Source: Streptomyces griseoaurantiacus (GTDB lineage Bacteria; Actinomycetota; Actinomycetes; Streptomycetales; Streptomycetaceae). Taken from it: DNA of 40,019 nt. Both the position numbers and the translations under genes were made by a program. The stretch lies in contig BNBP01000066.1 in NCBI GenBank assembly GCA_014656015.1, positions 1 through 40,019 on the forward strand, given 5' to 3'. The notes under the pieces were generated by a model that ran no database searches, had not been told where the DNA came from, and worked only from the letters and a program-made list of their open reading frames with translations. This document shows, piece by piece, positions 33,799-40,019 of the stretch; the stretch's first letter is position 1; every line of letters starts with the position of its first letter.

Positions 33799-33988
33799 GC
33801 ATTTTCGTGGCCGGGTCCTTCTTCGAGGGCTTCAGTGTGTTGGAGCGCAAGATGCCGTTGGCGTTGTCGCGCTCGCCGTGGGTGGAGATGCCGCGCTGAA
33901 CGCCGACCGCGACGCCGCCGCCGGTGCCGGTGCCCCCCAAGTCAGCCGACGTCACAATGGATGCGGCGGACCACGTATTGGGGTGAGG

Positions 33989-35761
33989 ATGGACGGACAG
34001 CAGTCGCAGGGAACAGACGGCAGGCGTCCTGACGGGCGGGAGGCGGATGCCGCGACTGTGCGTCTGCGGGCAGCAACGCGGGCCCTGCGGCTGCATCTTG
34101 ACGGCCTGCCGGCGGTATTCCACTTCGATGGGGCGGGCGATCAGTTTCTGGCCGAGTCGGTGTTTCCTTTCGCTCGGTGGCGCTACGCATGCGCGGACTC
34201 GCTGCTCGGCTCGGGGATGGGCGGCACGGTCGTGGGGGCGCTGGCGCGGAGTCTGTTCGATGACGGCCTGCGCTGGCAGTGGATCGCGCAGGATGCAGCG
34301 GAGCGGCGGAGCGCGTTGATGGGCAGCATGCTGGAGGAGCGCAACCGGATCTGCGGCTACGTGGCCGACCATGACGTGAGCTTCCCGAATCTTGCCCGGT
34401 GGTTTGTGCCGCTGAGCGGTGTCACCGATCTGTCTGGAGGATCCCTTGCGGCGCTGTCAGCGCCACCGCTTCCGGATGAGCAGGAGTTGCTGGACATGTT
34501 CCTAGATTCCCCGGCTCCGCCGGTGGCGCCTGCGGTCGTGGGAGGCCGCGTTGAGGATCTCCTGGACGCGGCACGCGGCACGCTGGCCATGTCCGGGCTG
34601 CGGGGTGCCGTGATGGTGCTGGGTCATGCAGGCCACGGCAACCTGCTGGGGCTGCAGAGCAGCCTGGCCGCCGGGGGTGTGCCCGGCCATGACCTGCGTG
34701 CCGATCACGAGGCCCTGTTCATGCATGTCGCGGCCGTCGGTGTCACCGTCACGCTCCTGGGCGTGTGCTCGGCGGTGCCAGAGTGCTGGCCGCCGGAGGT
34801 CGATCAGGCCGGTTTCCTCGGCCAGGCGATGCGGCTGACCGAGGACGTGGTTGCCGCGGCGCGCGCGGTGCACGGCCTGGGCGACCCCAAGCCCGCCTCG
34901 GCCGCCTCCTCCAAGGTCAGAACCCGCCCGCGGCAGCTGCGCCTTCGCCCCGAGGTACTGGTGGCGCCCAGCAGCGTGCTGCCGGACATCGCCGACGCCG
35001 GTCCCGTTATCGCGGCGGCCGAGGAGTACGACGCTTTCCTCAGCAGCTGGCACACCAGCCCCTGGGCACACGGCAACCCCAAGCTGGCCAGTGTGCTGGC
35101 CTATGCCGGAGCTCACTCCACCTTCGCCACCGTGATGTTCACCTATGACCAGCACGCCGCCGTCACCGCGGTGTTCGGCGCGCGCATGCTCTTGGAGGAA
35201 GCCGCCCGCTTCACCTGGCTAACCCAGGACCCTGAGGACGAGGACGCGTTCGTGCAGCGCTCCACCCGCTACTTCGACGAGTTTCGCGCCCGCAAGAAGA
35301 AGACGATTGAACTGTTCGCCGGCAACGGCGTGGCGCTTGCTGCTGCCCAGAAACTGTTCCAACTGCCTGACCCCGTCGTCGAGGGGCCGGAGACGATATC
35401 CAAAGGCCGGAAGCCGCTGCCACCGATCGACGAGATGCTTCTGCTCATGGGAGCGCCCTACCCCGAGCCGGGCTGGCTGCCTGTGGCGTACTCGCTGCTG
35501 AGCCAGGTCACGCACAGCACCCCCATCGGTCTCGTTCACATGGCCCGTTACCGCGAGGGTGTCCTGCACGCCCACACCGTCTCGCCCGAGATGCTGGCGC
35601 TGGCCCTCGACGTGGCCTGTCTGGGAAGCGCCCGGCTGATCAGCCTGTCCGCGCTGATGCTCACCCACGGTGACGACGCTGCCCGGCAGTACGCACTCGG
35701 CCTCGAGGAACGTGCCCTGGCCGTGCACGACATCGCACGCCTGGTGCACTGGCTGGACTGA
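33989..35761 (+). CDS. Unknown protein with internal repeat, 590 aa
   Basis: ATG 33989 follows GGGTGAGG; in-frame GTG 33983 is an alternative. The protein has two related helical units. The first, about 60-125, includes GALARSLFDDGLRWQWIAQD; the second, about 381-440, includes FGARMLLEEAARFTWLTQD. They share A-R-x-L-x-(D/E)-(D/E)-x-x-R-(W/F)-x-W-(I/L)-x-Q-D. The pattern recalls helical families such as DUF5677 and HEPN-like proteins, where a conserved acidic-Arg helix pairs with a later His, but I cannot confirm membership. The middle is Ala/Leu-rich (VMVLGHAGHGNLLGLQSSLA). The gene stands alone between the terminator and the tap-tpg operon. Function unknown; a defence role is possible from context only. 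Confidence 0.7.
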   Translation: MDGQQSQGTDGRRPDGREADAATVRLRAATRALRLHLDGLPAVFHFDGAGDQFLAESVFPFARWRYACADSLLGSGMGGTVVGALARSLFDDGLRWQWIAQDAAERRSALMGSMLEERNRICGYVADHDVSFPNLARWFVPLSGVTDLSGGSLAALSAPPLPDEQELLDMFLDSPAPPVAPAVVGGRVEDLLDAARGTLAMSGLRGAVMVLGHAGHGNLLGLQSSLAAGGVPGHDLRADHEALFMHVAAVGVTVTLLGVCSAVPECWPPEVDQAGFLGQAMRLTEDVVAAARAVHGLGDPKPASAASSKVRTRPRQLRLRPEVLVAPSSVLPDIADAGPVIAAAEEYDAFLSSWHTSPWAHGNPKLASVLAYAGAHSTFATVMFTYDQHAAVTAVFGARMLLEEAARFTWLTQDPEDEDAFVQRSTRYFDEFRARKKKTIELFAGNGVALAAAQKLFQLPDPVVEGPETISKGRKPLPPIDEMLLLMGAPYPEPGWLPVAYSLLSQVTHSTPIGLVHMARYREGVLHAHTVSPEMLALALDVACLGSARLISLSALMLTHGDDAARQYALGLEERALAVHDIARLVHWLD

Positions 35762-35799
35762 GCCCGCACCCCGTCACCACGGCTTGCTCGTTCCACGCT

Positions 35800-36040
35800 G
35801 CCTCTTGCCACGCTGCCCTTGCGGCCCCGTCCCGGCAGCCAGGTCAGAGTGGAGGCGAGCGGCTCGGCGAGGCCGTCCAGCCGGTCGGGGCCGGCAGGCA
35901 GCACTTCCTCGATGAGGGCGGCCGGCGGCGGGGCGCCGAGCGCCGTACGCACCTACGCCTCCAGCTGCCCGGCGTGCTCGGGCGGGCAGGCGCCGAACAC
36001 CAGGGTGACGAGGCGGGCCGGACGCTCAGCTCGCCAAGGG
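35800..36040 (-). pseudogene. Short coding relic with in-frame stop
   Basis: On the minus strand one frame reads LVTLVFGACPPEHAGQLEA, then a TAG stop (about 35955), then VRTALGAPPPAALIEEVLPA and LDGLAEPLASTLTWLPG. It looks like the remains of a real gene, cut at both ends. It lies directly downstream of tpg on the same strand. I do not recognise the family. Confidence 0.3.
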
Positions 36041-36045
36041 GCGAT

Positions 36046-36603
36046 CTACAGGTCGAACTCGAGGTGCTCGATGTCCGTGAAGCGGACCTCTTCCAGGCTT
36101 CCGGCGCGGCGGCCGCCGTCCTGGAAGTAGACCTCTTTGAGGGCTTCGGCGGCGATCTCCTTCAGCTGCTGCTCGGTGGCGCCGGCTTCCTGGGCGTCGA
36201 AGAGTCGGGCGGCGTAGCGGGGCGGCAGGGCGAGGGTCAGGTGCCGGATGCGGTCCTGATCGGTCGACCCGATCGGTGCGGTGTAGCCGAGGCGGGCGCG
36301 GGTGTCGACGACGATGCCCCCCGTGGTGGCCGCCTTCTGCCGGGCCTTGGCCCTGATCTGCGGCTGCCAGCGCTTCTTCACCTCGCGCTCCAGTCGCGCG
36401 GCGAGGTCCGGGCGGGGCTTCTTGATCTGGTCCTTCACGTACCGCTCGACGGTGCGCTGCGAGATGCGCAGCATCTGGGCGACCGGCTTGGTGCCGCCCA
36501 GCTGCTTGACCAGGTACCGCATCTGCGGGCCCGCGTTCTTGGGCGCCGGGCGGGTGAACGCCTTCTGCACTGCGGCGTCCAGGCCGTCCCCGAACAGGCT
36601 CAT
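36046..36603 (-). CDS. tpg: Telomere terminal protein Tpg, 185 aa
   Basis: The protein is covalently attached to the 5' ends of Streptomyces linear replicons and primes end-patching of the 3' overhangs. Length and sequence agree with the family: FTRPAPKNAGPQMRYLVKQL, an HTH at about 37-70 (VAQMLRISQRTVERYVKDQI, then KKPRPDLAARL), KKRWQPQIRAKARQKAATT, ALPPRYAARLFDAQEAGATE and the conserved end VRFTDIEHLEFDL. Residue 114 is Thr (IGST), the position I recall as the nucleotide-linked residue in S. coelicolor/S. lividans Tpg. ATG 36603 has GGAG upstream and lies 12 bases after tap, so the two are co-transcribed. No defect is visible. Confidence 0.96.
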   Translation of the reverse strand: MSLFGDGLDAAVQKAFTRPAPKNAGPQMRYLVKQLGGTKPVAQMLRISQRTVERYVKDQIKKPRPDLAARLEREVKKRWQPQIRAKARQKAATTGGIVVDTRARLGYTAPIGSTDQDRIRHLTLALPPRYAARLFDAQEAGATEQQLKEIAAEALKEVYFQDGGRRAGSLEEVRFTDIEHLEFDL

Positions 36604-36615
36604 CGTCGCCTACTC

Positions 36616-38859
36616 CTACTCTCCGTTGTCGACGTCGGTGACGGTGCCGTCCTTGATATACCGGGCGAGGTTGAGCTCGGGGGCGTTGAACCGCTCGCGG
36701 ACCTCTTCGCCCCACAGGACGCTCTGGGTGCCCTCGTGCTTGACCAGGCCAGGGTTGATGCCGAGCTTGAACCCGCCGGGCAGCGGCTTGCCGTCCCGGT
36801 ACGGCAGGAAGTCCAGCGGCGACGTTCCGTCGGCCGCGTACACGACGCAGTCGGACAGGACCGCGATCGGATACTGGCCGGTGAACGCCGCATGCTTGAC
36901 GATCTTGCGGTGCAGGTTGATCCGGGTGCGGGAGATGACCGCCGCGCGGATGTCCGGACGCCACGTCGGACGGGACAGCGCCCGCCACGGCTCGCCCGGC
37001 CGCCAGCCCTCGCCGCGCGGGCGCTCGCGCAGCTTGCCCAGGCCGCCCTTGACCGTCGCCTTGATCGCCGACACGACGATCGCGAGCTCAGGGTCACGTT
37101 CCTTGTAGCCGTCCATCGCCGTCAGGAAGTCCGCCGGCGCCATGTCCGCGTCGACGCCGAGGTCGGCCATCGTGGCGAGGAAGGCGTCGCGCAGCCGGGT
37201 GTACCAGCCGTCCAGGTAGCGGCCGTTCTCGTAGCGGACGTACGCCTCCATCGGCGCGACGTCGTAGCCGAGCTCCACCGCATAGGCCACGGTCGGCGTC
37301 GCGTACCAGGCCGGGCCCTCCGGTTGCTCGCCCTTCGGCGTGAACGGGCTGGGCAGCAGACTCGCGTCCAGGTCCGCCCACTTGTCCTTGGCGACCTTCA
37401 CGCGCGACAGGTCCACATGCGAGAGGTCGACCAGCCAAGAGCCGGGCAGCTTCGCGTCGAACACCGGCGCCTTGACATGTGTCGGCGCGCCGAGGCCGAC
37501 GACCAGGCCGTTGGCGCCGGCGGCGAAGGCCATGTTCACATCGATGCCGACCAGGTGCCGCAGCGTGCACTCGGCATCCGTCATCGGCCGCGCCCAGTCG
37601 TACGCCTCCTCGAACAACTTCTCCCCGGGGCCGCGCACGTGGAAGCGCGGCAGCTCCTTGAGCAGCGGGTGCCCGTCAGGGGCCTCGCACGGCGCGCAGT
37701 CCACCGGATCCTTGCCCAGTGAGCCGGGGTTGTGCTCGGAGTGCCGTTTGCCGTCGGCGTCCGGCTCGGAGGCCCGGGTCGGCGGGTGCAGCGCGGTCAT
37801 CAGCTCCAGACCGGTCACGGCCGTGGAGCCGCGCGGCGTCATGACCCGGGACGCGTACACGCCCAGCACGCGCGCGAGTTCCGCCGGCGGGAGCTGCCCA
37901 GCCTCGCCCCAGTGCCGCGTGTCCAGCGCGTTCCATGACGGGATGCACAGCTGCACACAGGCCCGCTCCGCACCGGTGGCGGGACGGTAGATCCGCGCCC
38001 ACGGCCCGAACCCGCGCTTCGTCAGCTTCCACTCCGCGCGCACCAGCTGCTTGATGACCTTGTGGCCCTCCGGGATCCGCCCGGCGAGCCGCTCCTCATC
38101 CGTGAGAGCGACCGGCAGGCCGTAGCGCTCCAGCGCCGACGGGGTGAGGACGATCAGCGGGTCGGCGTCCTTGCCCGGACCGGACAGCTTCGGTTGACCG
38201 AGCTTCGCCTCGCGCAGCGTCCACTCCACCAGGGACGGGATCGACTTGGCGGGCACGTCCAGGACCAGGCCGCCGGTGCAGTACGCGAGGGCCTGGCCGT
38301 CGGCGTCGACATCGACGACCGCCAGCGGCCCGTTCTCGAACCACGCGTCGGTGCCGACCGCCGGGGTTCCGGCCGGGGCCGCTCTCTTCGCACCCGGGCG
38401 GCGCGACGTCGACGACGTCGGCCTGGTGGTGCGCGCCGGACGCGGCGCGGCAGCCGGAGCAGCGGAGTTGGCGGCGCTGGGCTGAGTGTTCTCTCCAGTC
38501 GTGGCAGCCGCAGCCTCGGGACCCGGACCTGTGGACAGAGTCCGCGCTTCCGAAGCCGGAGCGTTCGTGAACGTCGCCGGTGCGGCCGTGTCCTTGCCGG
38601 GTGCCGCGGTGTTGGGGTCGGCGGGATAGAGCTCTGCGAGCTGCTTCAGCAGGTGCGCGTATGCGTCGCGCTCCGGCGGCCGCGGCTCCGTCTTCCCGGA
38701 CTCCCAGCCGCTGACCGTCGCCCGCCGCACGTCCAGCGCGGCCGCCACCTCATCCAGGGTCAGGCCGTGCGCAGTACGCAGCCGCTTTCGCTCCGCCGGC
38801 GGCGGCAGGGGAGACCGGGACGCGACCAGCGCGTCGATCCGGTCGAACAACTCGGACAT
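36616..38859 (-). CDS. tap: Telomere-associated protein Tap, 747 aa
   Basis: Binds the folded telomere 3' overhang and recruits Tpg. ATG 38859 (MSELFDRIDAL) follows a strong AGGAGGTG. Residues ~18-80 hold an XRE-type HTH (LRTAHGLTLDEVAAALDV, then RRATVSGWESGKTEPRPPER). A Pro/Ala/Thr-rich linker spans about 90-170. The rest is the conserved Tap body: WFENGPLAVVDVDADGQALA, PGEKLFEEAYDWARPMTDAE, LRHLVGIDVNMAFAAGANGL, ISRTRINLHRKIVKHAAFTG and FKLGINPGLVKHEGTQSVLW. Size agrees with known Tap proteins (~740 aa). The HTH may also let Tap regulate its own operon through the four phased CGTAC repeats just upstream. The opposite strand is open over most of the gene, a codon-bias artefact. Confidence 0.95.
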   Translation of the reverse strand: MSELFDRIDALVASRSPLPPPAERKRLRTAHGLTLDEVAAALDVRRATVSGWESGKTEPRPPERDAYAHLLKQLAELYPADPNTAAPGKDTAAPATFTNAPASEARTLSTGPGPEAAAATTGENTQPSAANSAAPAAAPRPARTTRPTSSTSRRPGAKRAAPAGTPAVGTDAWFENGPLAVVDVDADGQALAYCTGGLVLDVPAKSIPSLVEWTLREAKLGQPKLSGPGKDADPLIVLTPSALERYGLPVALTDEERLAGRIPEGHKVIKQLVRAEWKLTKRGFGPWARIYRPATGAERACVQLCIPSWNALDTRHWGEAGQLPPAELARVLGVYASRVMTPRGSTAVTGLELMTALHPPTRASEPDADGKRHSEHNPGSLGKDPVDCAPCEAPDGHPLLKELPRFHVRGPGEKLFEEAYDWARPMTDAECTLRHLVGIDVNMAFAAGANGLVVGLGAPTHVKAPVFDAKLPGSWLVDLSHVDLSRVKVAKDKWADLDASLLPSPFTPKGEQPEGPAWYATPTVAYAVELGYDVAPMEAYVRYENGRYLDGWYTRLRDAFLATMADLGVDADMAPADFLTAMDGYKERDPELAIVVSAIKATVKGGLGKLRERPRGEGWRPGEPWRALSRPTWRPDIRAAVISRTRINLHRKIVKHAAFTGQYPIAVLSDCVVYAADGTSPLDFLPYRDGKPLPGGFKLGINPGLVKHEGTQSVLWGEEVRERFNAPELNLARYIKDGTVTDVDNGE

Positions 38860-38893
38860 GGAACACCTCCTGGACTTCAAGCCTAGCGCAAAC

Positions 38894-38931
38894 CGTACGG
38901 ATAGCGTACTAAAAGCGTACCGATCCCGTAC
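38894..38931. promoter_or_regulatory. Four CGTAC direct repeats at 11-base period, upstream of tap
   Basis: CGTAC occurs at 38894, 38905, 38916 and 38927, each exactly 11 bases from the next, 35-72 bases upstream of the tap ATG (38859). On the tap strand this is four GTACG units, one per DNA turn and therefore on one face of the helix. This is the layout of an operator or iteron array. A natural candidate to bind it is the XRE domain of Tap itself. The region is A/T-richer than the surroundings, so the tap promoter probably overlaps it. Confidence 0.6.
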
Positions 38932-38935
38932 ATCA

Positions 38936-38974
38936 TGCTGGAGGTGGCCCTTTGGGAGACAACCACCTCCAGCA
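38936..38974. terminator. 12-bp stem-loop upstream of tap
   Basis: TGCTGGAGGTGG (38936-38947) pairs perfectly with CCACCTCCAGCA (38963-38974) across a 15-base loop. It adjoins the CGTAC repeats, on the side away from tap. It could stop transcription entering from the right, or be a protein-binding palindrome; no T-run is present. Confidence 0.5.
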
Positions 38975-39302
38975 GGCCAGGACCGTTCCGGCGGCCGAGT
39001 GCGCGGAGCGTTGCGTGCACGCCAGGCAGTGGCACGGAGCAGCGACGGGAATGAGACGGATCGTCCGCGACTGTTGCCTGCCCCAGCGACACGGCCAGTC
39101 TGTTCACCAGATGCCAGCGCAAAACCCACCGCTACGGCACCGGCGGCAGCCCGCGGTGACACTGGTGCGCGGGGCCAGCTGGCAAAGGAAGGGTGGGAAT
39201 CGACCGTCCGCTTCATCAGCGCACGTCCGTAGCGGCGGTGGTTGCTCCTACTGCTTGGCGCCGGACGAAGCTCACCAGCAACTCCCCCCTCCTCCCAACT
39301 GG
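38975..39302. other. Intergenic region with a small coding relic
   Basis: No intact gene. At about 39073-39153 a plus-strand frame reads CPSDTASLFTRCQRKTHRYG and then TGGSPR before a stop, like a fragment of a small Cys/His protein of actinobacterial plasmids. The rest is unassigned sequence leading into the dnaE relic. Confidence 0.3.
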
Positions 39303-39899
39303 CCGAAACGGCTCGCCCAGGAGCGGGAGATGCTCGGTCTGTACGTCTCCGACCACCCGCTCTTCGGCCTGGAGCACGTGCTCTCCGGCAAGGCCGACGC
39401 GGGCATCGCCCAGCTCACCGGCGGTGAGCACTCCGACGGCGCGGTCGTCACCATCGGCGGCATCATCTCGGGCCTCCAGCGCAAGATGACCAAGCAGGGC
39501 AACGCCTGGGCGATCGCCACCGTCGAGGACCTCGCCGGGTCCATTGAGTGCATCACGCACAATTTCTTCCGGCTCTCCTCGGACGCTTACGCCGAGGGCT
39601 GGCTGCAGAAGTGGCCCCGGATGGACAAGGAGACCATCTCCCAGGGGTCCGAGGGGATCGTCGCCTCCACCGGCTGCCCCTCCGGCGAGGTGCAGACCCG
39701 GCTGCGCCTGGGCCAGGAGGAGGAGGCCCTCAAGGCGGCGGCCGACTACCAGGACATCTTCGGCAAGGACCGCTACTTCCTGGAACTGATGGACCACGGC
39801 ATCGACATCGAGCACCGGGTCCGTGACGGTCTGCTGGAGATCGGCCGCAAGCTCGGCATCCCCCCGCTGGTCACCAACGACTCGCACTACACGTACGTG
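39303..39899 (+). pseudogene. dnaE: Rearranged dnaE relic (C-terminal piece before N-terminal piece)
   Basis: Two pieces of the DNA polymerase III alpha subunit are joined in one frame but in reverse order. 39303-39551 reads LAQEREMLGLYVSDHPLFGL, then TIGGIISGLQRKMTKQGNAW and VEDLAGSIEC, the part before and in the OB-fold near the C-terminus. 39552-39899 reads NFFRLSSDAYAEGWLQKWPR, then GIVASTGCPSGEVQTRLRLG, YFLELMDHGIDIEHRVRDGL and LVTNDSHYTYV, part of the N-terminal PHP domain. All polymerase palm/finger sequence is missing, so it cannot be active. Similarity to Streptomyces DnaE ends abruptly at about 39900, where an insertion element begins. Confidence 0.85.
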
Positions 39900-39916
39900 A
39901 AGCTTCCCCTCGATGC

Positions 39917-40019
39917 TGGACACCTGGAAACTGGGACGTGAGGTTCCAGAGGAAGTAGTGCCAGGTGGGAAGCAAGAGCAACCGCAGCAGGCGGTACACG
40001 GAGGAGTTCAAGCGGGACG
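39917..40019 (+). mobile_element. Left end of an IS3-type insertion sequence (partial)
   Basis: dnaE similarity stops at about 39900. TGGACACCTGG begins at 39917, a plausible terminal inverted repeat for an IS3-family element, followed by the start of a transposase gene. The other end lies outside the window, so neither the inverted repeat nor a target duplication can be confirmed. Confidence 0.5.
39965..40019 (+). CDS. IS3-type transposase OrfA, N-terminal fragment
   Basis: GTG 39965 opens a frame reading MGSKSNRSRRYTEEFKRD up to the window edge. RRYTEEFKRD is the hallmark start of the HTH in IS3-family OrfA proteins, which bind the element's ends and form the N-terminal part of the transposase after frameshifting with OrfB. 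Only 18 residues are in the window, so completeness cannot be judged. It lies immediately after the truncated dnaE relic. Confidence 0.7.
   Translation, partial: MGSKSNRSRRYTEEFKRD

Noticed and set aside
33800..33900. Minus-strand stretch reading GISTHGERDNANGILRSN
   Set aside because: Protein-like but too short, with no start or extension I can support; noted only as a possible relic by the terminator.
35974..37722. A 582-codon plus-strand open frame
   Set aside because: Antisense to tap and tpg, which are unmistakable; the translation is Arg/Leu-rich without domains.
1..40019. tRNA, rRNA, riboswitch or CRISPR loci
   Set aside because: I looked for cloverleaf-type sequences, rRNA signatures and regular repeat-spacer units by eye and found none; a covariance-model scan could still reveal small RNAs.

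Overview
High-GC actinobacterial DNA, almost certainly Streptomyces or a close relative, from the end of a linear replicon (linear plasmid or chromosome arm). Two independent signs support this. The first ~240 bases are a dense run of hairpin palindromes with three-base TTC/TGC loops, the structure of Streptomyces telomeres. The minus-strand pair at 36.0-38.9 kb is the telomere-maintenance operon tap-tpg. Many frameshifted, truncated and duplicated gene pieces, and the lack of housekeeping genes, fit a subtelomeric accessory region.

Layout. 0-0.4 kb: telomere-like palindromes. 0.4-8.5 kb: unknown Streptomyces genes, in which small membrane proteins (79-102 aa) sit beside DNA-binding-type proteins, with a decayed second copy of part of the module at 5.8-6.3 kb. 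6.4-7.1 kb: a TIGR02391 (HEPN-like) protein. 9.1-11.2 kb: a predicted PD-(D/E)xK nuclease divergent from a small unknown gene. 11.6-14.2 kb: an SF2 helicase with helicase-associated repeats. 14.3-17.0 kb: a three-gene operon, NA37/YejK-like protein, RelA/SpoT-type nucleotide synthetase and four-TM protein, which is the best candidate for an undescribed system. 17.3-26.5 kb: a complete four-gene Wadjet-type (JetABCD) SMC operon with 4-base overlaps at every junction. 27.1-28.4 kb: two truncated genes back to back (MgtE-N-like and Mrr-like). 28.7-33.4 kb: an unknown cysteine-motif protein followed by a helicase with a C-terminal nuclease-like domain and a frameshifted end. 34.0-35.8 kb: a 590-aa protein with an internal repeat. 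36.0-38.9 kb: tpg and tap. 39.3-39.9 kb: a dnaE relic with its domains in the wrong order, cut by the start of an IS3-type element at the right edge.

How the parts may work together. Tap and Tpg would recruit to and prime the telomere. The central 14-33 kb is a defence island: Wadjet acts on small circular DNA, the synthetase/4TM operon looks like a nucleotide-signal-to-membrane-effector abortive system, and the helicase/nuclease pair may be a further restriction-like module. A linear replicon carrying Wadjet would itself lack the circular topology that Wadjet targets. That last point is inference from published work on the related type I system.
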